This document shows, in pieces, positions 24,431 to 35,773 of a DNA stretch of 64,000 nt. The stretch is taken from the NCBI GenBank assembly GCA_037074705.1, contig CM073593.1, positions 63,715,501 through 63,779,500 on the forward strand, in the 5' to 3' direction. The translations under genes and the position numbers were made by a program. The first letter of the stretch is position 1; every line of letters begins with the position of its first letter. The notes beneath the pieces were generated by a model that saw nothing but the letters and a program-made list of their open reading frames with translations, made no database searches and had not been told where the DNA came from. Origin of the DNA: Zhengitettix transpicula. Lineage: Eukaryota > Arthropoda > Insecta > Orthoptera > Tetrigidae.

Positions 24431-27400
24431 GGGTTGAAACCTAAATTAGTAATTTTGTACTTAATGCAAATGGCGACGGTTTCTATAGTTAGTGTGTCGC
24501 TTGGTGGCTGAGGCGTTATTCCAAAAGTATAAACTCATTACAAACTGTAGGCTCCTGAAGAACGCCACTCTAAACTTCTTCAAATAAAATGTCCCTAGGA
24601 ACAGTCTCTGAAGTAATACTAATTCTTTCTTACCGGATTAACGTAGGTTATTTTAATCAACTGCACATAATTATTCTCCAGAAAACGGAATAAAACATTA
24701 TTTAATAGATGTGATCATGCACAGGATAATTTAAATAAAAAAATGATTATATACCTCTAAACCAACTTCAATGCCGGCCGTAACCTTATGTTACGTGAAG
24801 GGTAAATAATTAACCCTGCGATAATTCCAGATTATGACGTAACTTTTCATTTTAACTGTATAACGAACGACTTATAAGTAAAATAAAGATTTAAAAATAA
24901 AATATATGAATTTATTTGCTTTTCTTTATTTAGCTTAATTTAGCCACATTGTATGAGTTATTTTATTAAATTTTATACACGAGGAAAGCAACAAAGATCG
25001 ACTGACTGGTCTTTTATTAACAATTTTATTACTAACCTTTACAGACGTAATCATATTTCTTACAATTCCTTACTATTCATAAAACTGAATCATTAACTTG
25101 ATATCAGAAAATATAAATTAGATATATTCATTTCTCCAGTATTCTAGATAATTTACTGAAATCACTCTAACTCGGATTAAATTTAGAAACTACCAAATGT
25201 TTTGACGAAGAATCATCATATATTTCATTTTAGTGAATATAATATGATTTCTCATATTTACATCATTCAGATCTCGAAGTTTTAGCTAGAATTTCAATGA
25301 CGATATTTTAATGTTACAACAATTATAAAGTTTCCTTTTAAATACATACGTTGAAATGACTGCAATGAATGTAACTACTTTACCTAATTTAAATTTTTTA
25401 AAGAGACACAGGAGAAAAACTATTTCTATTTTATGACACATAGCATAACTATTCTCACTATAGAAGAAAAAAATATATATTGCGGCAGTTGTTTATATTG
25501 CCGCTACTTCACAGAACCGTAAAACCTCATGTCTAGGTGGCAATCACAACGTGGGCTTCAGTGACAAGTGGTGCGTAGAAAACGCGTAGCAACGACCACA
25601 AAACTCAAGTTGATGTCGTCCACTCTTCCTGCCGAATATTGAAATCTGTAATAAAATATAATAAATTCTCAAAAATAAAGTTAAACTTGAAATGACTGAC
25701 TCAGTCAAAACTTTCAATGTTCTCCAAACGAAAATTAAATTCAATGAAATATATATACGACTCCCTCAGTCAAATTTATGTTTCTTCGTTGTTCAGCATA
25801 TAACTAATAATCTAATTCTTAACGCCATCCCATTATATAAAACCGAAAATAATCATACCTCACGTCGGAAAAGTTATTTCTCTGAAAACTATGGTCAAAA
25901 CTTAATACAAAAAAAAAAGTTTAGATCTTTGTGAATTTTGTAACATACATTACATTTGTTACAGATCAATGAAAATACACTTAATTTATAAACTCAAAAG
26001 TGAACAATAAAGAACTTGTGGTGAATCGAAATGATTTTAAAGTTTTATCATAATTCTAGTCATTTATGGTCACTAAAATATACACTCGGAAATTTTTTAA
26101 CAGTAATATGTATTTGGATCTCGCGTCAGTCGGAATAAAACTTCATCATATAATTTCCCGTACGCTTCCAAAGATGAGGCGGCGGTTGGGTCGTGAGATA
26201 TAACTAAAAGGCTGAAATTACATTCACGACTCAAACTCAATTAGAAAAGTTAATACGTTCCCTTCAGCATCGGCAACTTAAATATAATTTTATTCTAATC
26301 GTAAAAATTTAAGGTTTCTTAAAGTTAATATTTATTAAATAAACTTTCAAGGATATGTCACTAACATAATTCGAAGTTCGACGGAAGCTTTTCTGTAAAC
26401 ATTGAAAAGTCAACGCGAGTTAGGCGAGAACTGGATCATCTAACATGTATGTATAGCAGTAATATCCAGCAGCGAGTCTAAAATTCCACTTTATATTCAA
26501 ATTCCATTTCATTCTCGTTAAATTGTAAAGTAGTTGTATCCCTTGTTAAAATATTTACATTATTATGGCGTCGTTGTAACGACGCAAACGTCACCGAGCG
26601 AGATTCATATTGTTGATGATTCGACGCACGTACAACGTGTTATAGAAAACTACAAGTTATTAAAGCTCGTTGACTCATTCTTTATATTGATTACTGTTGT
26701 AAATGTAATGCCTAATTTATAAAATCAGACCTTATTTGTTGAAACTTCACTCATTAATATTTCGAAATCCTTATGGATTCCGCAGGAATTTTCCAACTTG
26801 AAAATAAGGTCAAACTAAGGTATTGACTGATACTTTTGACGTCGTTGACAGAGAAGGTCGTTAACACCAATTTATGAAAGACTGATCCACTTATAGTTAC
26901 AGAGTTAAAACAAGAAAAACAGTATAAAATAACTAATATCATATAATTATGCCCCTTTTTGAAATTCGTGAAGTCAAATTTCGAAACCTTATTTACGAAG
27001 TATTTCAGCAGGGTGAATTAAAGTTCATTTAGATTTCACATTCAACCAAAAGTAAAGCGTCCATTTATTTTCTTTATAGCAACTTCGTAAACAGAAATAA
27101 AAATTTCCAGCCTTTTTTTACACGATCCACCATATTTACTTTTTTAATTACGGAGTGTGTCAATTTGTCATCTACTTTAGTCAGTGAAAATGTATTACAG
27201 GCAACGAATTATTTTTAGACTATTGTAATAACTAAAAGTTTGATTCAATGATTCAGAAATGCAAACATTCAATAAGGAAGAGAACAAACAAATGTAGTCA
27301 AACGGCTCGATTACATCCTCCTTTAAAAGAAGAAGAAATAAAAATTTTGGTACAACTTATCATTATCTTTAAACAATAAATTACGAACTATTTTCATTTT

Positions 27401-29599
27401 CCTTCGTCTAAGAAATCATCGACTTTTACACAAATTGAAGTAAAAAAAACTCAAATTAAATTTCTATTGTGAAGTAAAATTTACGATATTTCCAGTTGCA
27501 AACAACGTAGGATAAAAATTAAGTTTTAAGTTGTTCCCGAGATGTAGCTAAGAGGCACTTAGGAATTGAAGCGCAATATTAGAAGTGCTCTGCTCTAGTG
27601 CATCCTTTAACTTAGTCTTATCCTTCCTCTCTTCCACCCACTTCAGATACTTAAAAAGGTTTTAACTTTTACGAACATCATCTCAGAAACTACATGTCCT
27701 ACCTTTTCCTCTCATATTTACAAAAATAAAATGGCAAAGGTTTCAAGTTCCTCTTGTTTCTGTACGATGTTATGCTACGTAGACCACCATAAAATAAAAA
27801 ACATTTTTATGTTATTAAATTTCAAATATTAATTTATAATTAAACTAACATATAAAACTATGAACTGACACCATCATGTACAAAATTTTCCAATTTATTT
27901 ACACAATTTTTCACGCTGAAACTTTTATGAAAAACTAATGATTAAAGGAGGGGAATTTTTAAAATAATGTAATACATTGAAACAACCGTTCCCTGACTAT
28001 CTATATGCAATATATAGTTACAAACCGACCAAAATAACGAAATAAATTAAGAATTTTCAACTATTTTTTGTAGGGGAGGAGAATAATTTCACCATAAAAT
28101 ATTAACCATATAACTTTATTACTATGAACAAGTGCATAAGAATTTAGATACAAAACTTTGAAATTTAATTGAGAAATTGTACCCCAAGCATCACAGTAGC
28201 ATTATTCATCAAGAGGATTAATTTCCTCATTTCTGTGAGTGGGAAGGAATGTCATTTTTCATCGTTAACACTGGCCTCAGTTATCTGTTGCTAACTGTAA
28301 GTCATCGTTCTTAATGGCATAAGAGACGTAATAAGTCCACGTCATCAGTCAAATTCCAGCAGAAGGATAAGTAAGTGAATTCTTTTTCCCCAAAGTGCTG
28401 AATAAATTATTCTTTAAATCATTTGTTACATTATAACCGTGAGTTTCTAAGCATATCGCATTCACTGTCATGCTTTAAAAATGTTGTTTCATTCTTTCTA
28501 GATAAAATGTAACGTGTCATTAAAATTAATTCATTATTTTCCATAAAATATATTTAATACCGTTCTTTCAATAATAATGTAGCATACCTATGGAAAAAAT
28601 TATTTTCTCCCTTCAAAGCATTTTTTGTGTTCTAAATAGTTTCCTTTCTTATTTGTAAACCTTTTTAATATGTCTGTTTTTCGTAAACTACTCACCTTAC
28701 TTTTCTTTTCACTACTCGGTAATTTTCTACTCACACCTTTCCTAAATCGAAAATTCGAAAAACATCAATTTTTTTCCTAAATTTATTATAATAAAACTCT
28801 AAATTTAAATTAAATTACTTGAAATAAAAACTGGAATACTGTATAAGAATGACGTTATTCAGCAATAAATTGCTAGTTGTTTAATTCCTTCTTTAACTTT
28901 TTCAAAATTAACCTTTAATTATTGTGTTATATATGTATTTATAGTTGAAAAATGTTCCTAAACCTAGCTTATTTTAAAATAATCACATTAATTTACTCTA
29001 TTTTCCTTTATTGTAACTTCCCTTGTTTAATTTGTAATTAAATTGTAATTATATGTATCTGCTACCGGAAAAACTTCCCATTTGTAGATTAAATAAATAC
29101 ATACATACACATTACTGGTTATTTTAAATTGTATTAAATAATTTTCCGCCTGAATCGACATAATATACCAAATTATTGACTTTTTTTCTTATTAAATAAT
29201 ATTGTCACCAGCTGGATGAAAGTGTATGTAGTCATTATTCACTGTTTATAGACTTTTTTGTACAAAGATTTATATTTTTCTATGTATTTCTGTATCCGAG
29301 AGATTATTGTACTAATATCTTCTCGTTAACTCTTAAAAAACTTTGGATGGATAAGAATTACAAGTTTTGAATATTTAAAATGGTTGGTGACAATTTACGA
29401 TATCATGAAAGTTATTCGCCGCAATAGAAAAAATTTCCCACCCGTTTTCCGTAAATAAAACTAAAAGGGTTGCAATTAGTCTACAGCAGACGGGTAGCAG
29501 TTTCTCATCCTACTTTGTAAAACAACGAGATCGGTCAGACAGTTTTCTTGGGGAAAACGTACGAATCAGCGTGATTGACAGACAGGAATTTAGATTACG
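24431..29599. other. AT-rich sequence without recognised genes
   Basis: No repeats shared with the rest of the window and no coding domains. The frames at 25544, 25692, 26534 and 26754 look random. A small hairpin (GCGTCGTT, 2-nt loop, AACGACGC) lies at 26568-26585. Confidence 0.5.
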
Positions 29600-30100
29600 T
29601 CAGTTTCTGGGATCCCCTAATGGATGAAACGTAAAAGTTAAACCAAAATCATCGGCTTCCGAGCAACGGTGAGCGAAAAGTGGAACCGAACGTCGTGGCA
29701 GCACGGAGAGTCGCGAGAAGAAAAACTGCTTGAATAAAACCTGTATAAAATAATTTGAATGATGCGGCAGGGACATTGTTTGCAGTGTTGACACACGGTA
29801 TCGACGGCTCTCGCGGCAGAGACACTCCGCTCTTTTGTGCCGTATGTTTGTTTTTCCGTAACGAGAGCGCTTCAGTTCTGTCGCCAGGACAAAATCGAAT
29901 CGACTTGTCGCTGCCGCAATGCAGTTAGTATGTCGACCTGCAGCTGATCGGAAATTTAACACTCCACCACTGTGGATGGATTCGCGATAAGCCGCAGAAT
30001 GGAGCCATACAGCACGAATTGACTGGGCATCCTCAGAAACGACACCATCGTGTGCAAATCTCATTCGCATGCTGGTTTTTTTTCCCCCACAAACGAACAC
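29600..30100 (-). other. Longest open frame in the window (166 codons), status unknown
   Basis: The block has raised GC with many CpG dinucleotides, against AT-rich flanks. The minus-strand frame is open for 166 codons and is rich in Arg, Ser, His and Cys. I see no signal peptide, no clear transmembrane helix and no domain. Raised GC lengthens chance open frames, so length alone is weak support. The start codon is followed by a poly-Lys-coding run from a homopolymer. Alternatives are a CpG-rich promoter or first exon of a gene outside the window, or an unmatched LTR. No second copy exists here. Confidence 0.25.
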
Positions 30101-30700
30101 GACAGCTATAAAAATAATGAAATCTTCAGAATTAACGTTTTCGATCTAGTAGACTAATATAAACTTTCATTTTAATTTACCAAACACATATTTTGAAGAC
30201 TGTCTCCATGGCCTAAAAATTAATTTAGAATCGTGGAGGCCTAAACGATCAGAAAAGTGATATTCGGTCAATAAACTCACTATAAATGCCGTATTTGGTA
30301 TCATTCACTTCAGATTCATTACATATCAGTTACAAACATAATACGTGGGTCATAAACAAACAGGTTTGGCACTTCTAAGTTACTTATTTTAAAACCACCA
30401 AAGTGACGATAATTTTTTAGTTTCATATTTATTCATTAACTTTCATATTAAGGTCATATACAGAGAAATTGCTAGTTTTGTCTAAATACGATGCGCAGAC
30501 GTCGACTGCAATAGAATTGAAGTGCGGGTCAGTATAACACGAACCTACGTTGCGACAACACGGTAATGTAAAAACTAATCTGAAAACATTTGACAATGAT
30601 ACATATTGTGTTCAGTTCAGGATATGCAGCACGACAAAAAACTTATGTGTGAAAGTGAAGAAATAAGTACAGGGTGTGACAAGAAGACGTTACCGATGAT
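30101..30700. other. Unassigned spacer before the Penelope remnant
   Basis: AT-rich, no recognised repeat. The element's 3' untranslated region may extend into its right part. Confidence 0.4.
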
Positions 30701-30989
30701 TACATATCCCGTTCATAAGAATATAATATAAGTTTTAAGATTAATAGTGGTGTTGCTCCAACATGAAGTCCCCACTTGACGACAGTACTCCCGTCCTCCT
30801 ATTGCGCATATAACATGCAATGCTATTTCTCGCGATAAAAGGATGTAGCTTTGAGGGTTTGACCTGACACCTTGAGAGTTATTAATACCAGTCCTGTGAC
30901 CTTGTGGGTTTTCCCCGTGATTGTTAACCCTCAGGAACGTTGACAAATAACTTAAGAGAATAAACAATTTAGAAAAATAACGAGTTATA

Positions 30990-31420
30990 AACATAGCTTA
31001 TCTTAATTGCGTCGTTGTGCGAATTGAGAGTGTTTTTGGTAGTTTTATTATGTATCATTTCAGATAGGTTCCGTTTATATGAATGTGGTTCAACATCTAA
31101 CACCTCAACATTATCCAAAATAATTTTTTCTCTAATTCATGGTTCGTTACTATATTGTGGTTGGCCGTTTTGTAATTGTTATGTTCTTTTAGTCTAGTTC
31201 CTAATGCACATTTGGTCTGACGAATATATGGTTTTTTTAAAAATTAGGTTCACAACAATCACTTTTGTAAGCTACATTCTGTTGAGAATTTTTTGTCAAT
31301 TTTGTCTTTACTTTTTTTTCATGAACTTGTTAACTTTATTATATATTCTGAATGTGACTGAGAAGTCAAAATTTGTTATAATGTTTATTATTTTTTCACT
31401 TATTAATCCATATTAAGGTT
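30990..31420 (-). pseudogene. Decayed Penelope-like element, GIY-YIG endonuclease region
   Basis: Penelope-like elements (PLEs) encode a reverse transcriptase followed by a GIY-YIG endonuclease. Translating the minus strand across frames gives, in order: a FSVTFRIYNKVNKFMKK segment like the linker before the nuclease; NVAYKSDCC; YIRQTKCALGTRLKEH, matching the YIGQTKR...TRLKEH core of PLE GIY-YIG domains with Gly changed to Arg; then NHELEK, a NVEVLDVEPHSY-like block and a C-terminal LSEMIH-like block. At least two frameshifts and several stops interrupt it. The reverse transcriptase is not visible upstream, so this is a truncated, dead copy. The following ~280 bp (30713-30990) is probably its 3' untranslated region. 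Confidence 0.7.
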
Positions 31421-32444
31421 TCTTTTTATTGTCAATTATGTTGTAGTTATTATTATGATTGAGTTTGTTAATTTTTATTGAAATATATAGTACTGATGCA
31501 TTTCAAAAGATAAGCATTATAAATAGAAATATTTTTAACTATTTTTAAGTTTTTATGGAATTTGGGGTTCCATAACAATATTGTCCCATCTATGAGGTTG
31601 TATATCGTGGCTAAAACGTGTCCGTATAAGGTCAGCTATTGTTTTATTAATTCAAAATATAACGTTAAATTAACACTGTGTAATACAATTTTACTAAACT
31701 TGGCCGTAGCGCGTAGCTTATTGATCTCCAAAACACCAATCTCGGTCATTTTAGATAGTTATTATTTGCCCCTTCTCCAAGTCTCGCCTTCCTTTAACCC
31801 TCACCCTCACAGCACAAACACTCCCATCCCTCTGCGAACGTAATTAAACCTCTATTATTTTCCTCCGCTGATAAATAATATTCATATGGACACAATCACT
31901 TACGCTACTCGAGCGTTGCTAAGGAATCATAGTAACATTTTCATTAATGTTCAGTTATTAAAGCTTGCTCGTTAAGTTTATAAAATAATACTATTTTTCT
32001 GTCCAAAAATAAAATTAAAATAGACGTACATTATAATCTTAAGTCAATTTATAGTTTACTATAGATACATGTTAAGTGATATGTTTGCCACCAGGAGATG
32101 TGCCCGGCTGTTAATATCAAAATACTTTAACCACAAATAGGTTTCGAACGTGGAGCCAATCGGGTAAAAATCCGTCCAGAGGGAAGAGTCCTTCTATTGC
32201 GTCAATGCGGCTTCTGTTGGAAAGAAAGTGAACTTCGTCAACGACATATCTATTACTTTGTGCGTCGTTCTCTCCTCGCACCTCTTCATAGCAATTTTTT
32301 CAAATACATACAACTTCGTATCCGCAAATTAAATCTACAAGACTTCAAAAACACATACCTGATTTTATATTAATAGAAAACATCGACAATGTTTATTGTC
32401 ATACATTGTAATAATCAAACGAGAGGCGTTTAATAAATAAAAAA
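31421..32444. other. Unassigned AT-rich sequence
   Basis: The first part may be further decayed Penelope sequence, but I cannot align it. A B-box-like GTTCGAAACC (minus, about 32143-32152) lacks a matching A box. The frame at 31562-31843 has no domain. Confidence 0.4.
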
Positions 32445-33401
32445 TTATTCAACTTTACAAACAAAAGATTTATTATCAATAACACAAGTAATTACAAATT
32501 TAAATATATCTCAGTCTCTCAGGGTCATAACTGGGTTTGATAATGGCGAATCATTTTATTTATAATCTTATCCACAATTTACAATTACTGGAAAATAACG
32601 GTTACCTGTCAATTAAATCAGAACAAATTTAATTGCGAACGAAGTAAAACTTAAAAGATTGACTCTAATTAACGAATTTTTAATCAATAAGAAGAGAACG
32701 AAATCTGACGACTATCTTTTAATCAGGTTTACATACTTAGTTGTTTGTAAATTGTACTCACGTCTGCCCAGCATACCAGGATACCTTTAATTGTCGAAAC
32801 ACTATGTCGGGTTTTACACTGCTTCTAACCACAGATTCTAAATCAATATTTTTACATCAAAATCAGGAACCCGGATGATCCACCTTCGTCCTCTTTGTAG
32901 ACCTACATGCATTGGGTTACTGCTGCTAACTCTGCACAGCTATGTGCACAAAAAACTGTTTTGTGCTTAGCAGGTTTCGTCGTTATGCTCTAGTGAATGT
33001 TCTGTCTTGAGCAAAATGTTCAGGGACCAATCAACTCTGTTGAATTTCTCTGCAAACTGTTTTTCACCATATCATAATGCGACCTGCTCTATCGTTCTCC
33101 AATTAACAGTTATTATTCGACGACGTCCCACCGCAAACTTTATCTAGTCAAACCTTGCGACCTGAACTTCTCAATATCTTAATGCGATCTGCCTCTGACC
33201 AAACCTTCCAGCCAACTAACTTCTCGTCTCGCAATTTTGAGCGCGCTTCCACCTTCCGACAAAGGAACAGTGCTTGGCTTTTCTATTGTTGCTATGTTCT
33301 GTACCGCCATAAGAATAGATTTCTCAAACAATTTACATTTTCAAATTCACAAATTTACATTTTCAAATTCACAATTAATGTCTTAATTAATTGGCATTAC
33401 A
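32445..33401 (-). mobile_element. LTR-like interspersed repeat, family R2 copy B
   Basis: The reverse complement matches copy A (2750-3758) from TGTAATGCCAATTAATTAAG to the AATAAATCTTTTGTTTGT tail. It carries a private tandem duplication of 22 bp (33331-33352 and 33353-33374) near its start. Many small indels separate the copies, so both are old. The 90-codon plus-strand frame at 33155-33427 is antisense to the repeat and not a gene. Confidence 0.65.
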
Positions 33402-33718
33402 ATATACATACACATAATTGTTTGTAATTTGGTGGCCGAGAACAAACTTAAAACTTTATATGACCTGGGTCTTCGCTTATGAATCCAAATCAACTACAGA
33501 GGTAATTAAATTTGTTTTGTGAATGGTGGCGATACAGCAGAAGTCTGTGTGAATTGATGTTTAAATTCCACTCTCCGTTCCAGATTTTGTGGCGGATTGT
33601 AATTATATGGCAGAGCAGCGCTGTTTAATTATTTGTACTGCAAGTAATAGAGAGGTGCGTAATCAAAAGGAAACAATGAAAGACCAGCCGAGGAAATATG
33701 CAGAGGAAACCCGTAGAT
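33402..33718. other. Spacer
   Basis: No gene recognised. Confidence 0.4.
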
Positions 33719-33758
33719 GAGAGAGAGAGAGAGAGATACAGAGAGGCAGAGGAGGAGA
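33719..33758. repeat. (GA)n microsatellite with purine-rich tail
   Basis: A perfect GA run to about 33736, followed by GA- and GGA-rich sequence. Confidence 0.85.
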
Positions 33759-34561
33759 CCTGATATTCCCCTCGAGTTCGTGTGAATTATTAATTTCAAT
33801 TGCATGCCGCAGTGGATTTAACTAGCTGAGCATAGGAAGCACACGAAACACTACCATAATCTATGGTTCTGTCTAATATTACTGACGGCACAAATTGCTC
33901 GGAACTAATAGTCTTACAGCATTCATCCATTCAATTCCGCTGTGTGAAGAAAATATGAGAAATATCAAAACCGAAAATGCACGTTGTAATGAAAGAATAT
34001 TCACGTAATAACCCGTAGTAGCCTATTTGGTGCTAAATGAACATTTTTTTCTACAATTTAATGCACAAATATATATTTTAGATGAAGTTTTATTGCGAAA
34101 ATTAATTATTACATTTTTTTGGTTTCTCACTGCTTTCTGTGGGTTTTAAAACTTATTCAGACACGTTTCTAACCACATACTTCTTATAACTATTCAAGGT
34201 AAACCATATTGTTGTGTAGCCTACATGTGTAACGGTTCTCATTAATGTTCCTCTCATTCATTAATTAGATTTATTCACTGGTTGATAAATTAAAAAATTT
34301 ATACAATTATTTTTTGCATTTTCCTATTATAATTATATTACATTTTCTCAGTGAAATATAAATATATATGTATAGTCCATTTATGTCTTAATATCATTTG
34401 GTGCAAAAAAATTATTCTTGCTTATATTAATTAATGAATTTAAATAGCCCACTTTCGATACAGAGAAGTGTTAGGTCACGAAAGGTTTCCTTTACAATAA
34501 TATTTTATAATTTCATCTTCCTTTACATTTCATTAATAATATTGACTCTTTCGTGGTCTAA
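33759..34561. other. AT-rich sequence without recognised genes
   Basis: No open frame or repeat of note. Confidence 0.5.
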
Positions 34562-34771
34562 GTGAACACGCGAAAATATACGGAAGATTTGCGTTCGAGT
34601 TTGTTCTGCCTTCACGTACGGAAAAATAGATTATTTGCACATGAGTGCTGCAACGTTTCTTTTTCTGGGTCGTTTTGTTTAGCTCGCCACAGAAAAAATA
34701 TGCACATGGGCAGCCGCAAGCGACTCATGCCGTCACGGCGAAACAGGAACAGGGTTGTTGGGCAAAATTAA
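34562..34771 (+). other. 69-codon frame with one C2H2-like zinc-finger motif
   Basis: Residues 25-48 (34634-34705) read FAHECCNVSFSGSFC followed by LARHRKNMH. The spacing is that of a classical C2H2 finger: aromatic, x, metal ligand, x2, Cys, x3, Phe, x5, Leu, x2, His, x4, His. The first ligand is His where Cys is normal. A basic tail (KRLMPSRRNRNR) follows. Classical fingers bind DNA or RNA in the nucleus. There is only one finger, no visible neighbouring fingers in any frame, and no clear splice sites. It could be a single exon of a finger protein, a pseudogene fragment, or a rare coincidence. The start codon choice is arbitrary. Confidence 0.3.
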
Positions 34772-35207
34772 AGGAGTTACCTGCAGGGAAATTTGTTCAA
34801 GGCGGCTTTTGTCTACACAAGAACGGAGTTTTAAATTTCTGCCTCAAAGGGAACAATTACTGATATTACCAGTTGAAATGAAAAGCTCTTATTTATTTCG
34901 TATTTCAAGAATTGAAATTTCAACGTATATCTATTTTTAAAGATATGGAATGTGGTATTCCTCCCAAATTACAAAGGTGAAAAATGCATGCAGGCGTTTT
35001 ACACTCATCTGAATGGTTCAGCACACTTCTAATTTTTAATAAAATATTTGATTCTGTGAATCCACACTGTTACAATGTAGAACGAATTATAATTTTCACA
35101 AACTGTTAACGAAGAACTCATGTTGTCACACCAATTTGTATAAATTTGTGTGGAGATTAAAAACATTTAATTAAGATGAAATGAATACATCCTTTATAAA
35201 ACTAACC
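34772..35207. other. AT-rich spacer
   Basis: Nothing recognised up to the target duplication of the R1 copy. Confidence 0.45.
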
Positions 35208-35220
35208 AATGAATAAAACT
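35208..35220. repeat. Target-site duplication of R1 copy 1 (left)
   Basis: AATGAATAAAACT occurs here and again at 35761-35773, directly flanking the element. Confidence 0.9.
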
Positions 35221-35760
35221 TTTTTTTTTTAGGGCAACAGGCTACATGAGGGTGATCCACATTGGGCAACTCCCCTTTAATAGCATAGGAAGGGATTAGA
35301 AAGGGGGGATGTGGAAGGGTAGAGGAAGGTAGCCAAGGGTTAACTAGGGCCCCCGGGCTATGGTTTAAGGATCCTACTCGGCATTCGCCTAAAGAAATGC
35401 AGGGAAAACCCTAGAAAAACCTGCATCGGGTAGGTCGGGCATTGGGTACTTGTCCCACGCCCTTCCGATAGCGGGAGAGGAGTTTGCTGTGGGGACGCAG
35501 CTTACCCCTCGCCATGCCTTGGCCTGTTTAGGAGGCAGCTGGCCGACTATTCCAATAGGAATAGCGGACAACTCTTGCCGTATGCCCAAGGTCTGCGACC
35601 CCGGAACATACACCTCTCAAAACAGACCCAGGTGCCTCGGCATGTGGGAACCTTAGTTCAAAAAAACCAGAGAGATGTGAGGGCATCCCCATAGGTAGCC
35701 CCCGCCAGAGCTCTCTGGGAAGGTTCACCTGCGAGAAATCCTCTCGCAGGCTTCCCCCAT
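35221..35760 (-). mobile_element. Retroposed element, family R1 copy 1 (540 bp, complete flanks)
   Basis: It is bounded by a perfect 13-bp duplication. Read on the minus strand it ends in GTTGCCCT followed by a long A run, so it was inserted by target-primed reverse transcription, like a LINE or SINE. Its 5' end carries a 9-bp perfect stem (CCTGCGAGA / TCTCGCAGG, 35728-35750, 5-nt loop). The body is much more GC-rich than the host DNA. Four further copies lie in this window. It encodes no reverse transcriptase. A 74-codon minus frame (35389-35613) is shared with copy 2 and partly with copy 3. It is either the 3' part of an unknown LINE or a SINE-like non-autonomous family. Confidence 0.85.
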
Positions 35761-35773
35761 AATGAATAAAACT
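35761..35773. repeat. Target-site duplication of R1 copy 1 (right)
   Basis: Second copy of AATGAATAAAACT, matching 35208-35220. Confidence 0.9.

Noticed and set aside
26568..26585. Hairpin GCGTCGTT/AACGACGC as a terminator or factor site
   Set aside because: Short, isolated, no following T run on a transcribed unit, no neighbouring gene.
32120..32200. Second SINE or tRNA from GTTCGAAACC on the minus strand
   Set aside because: No matching A box at the correct distance and no second copy in the window.
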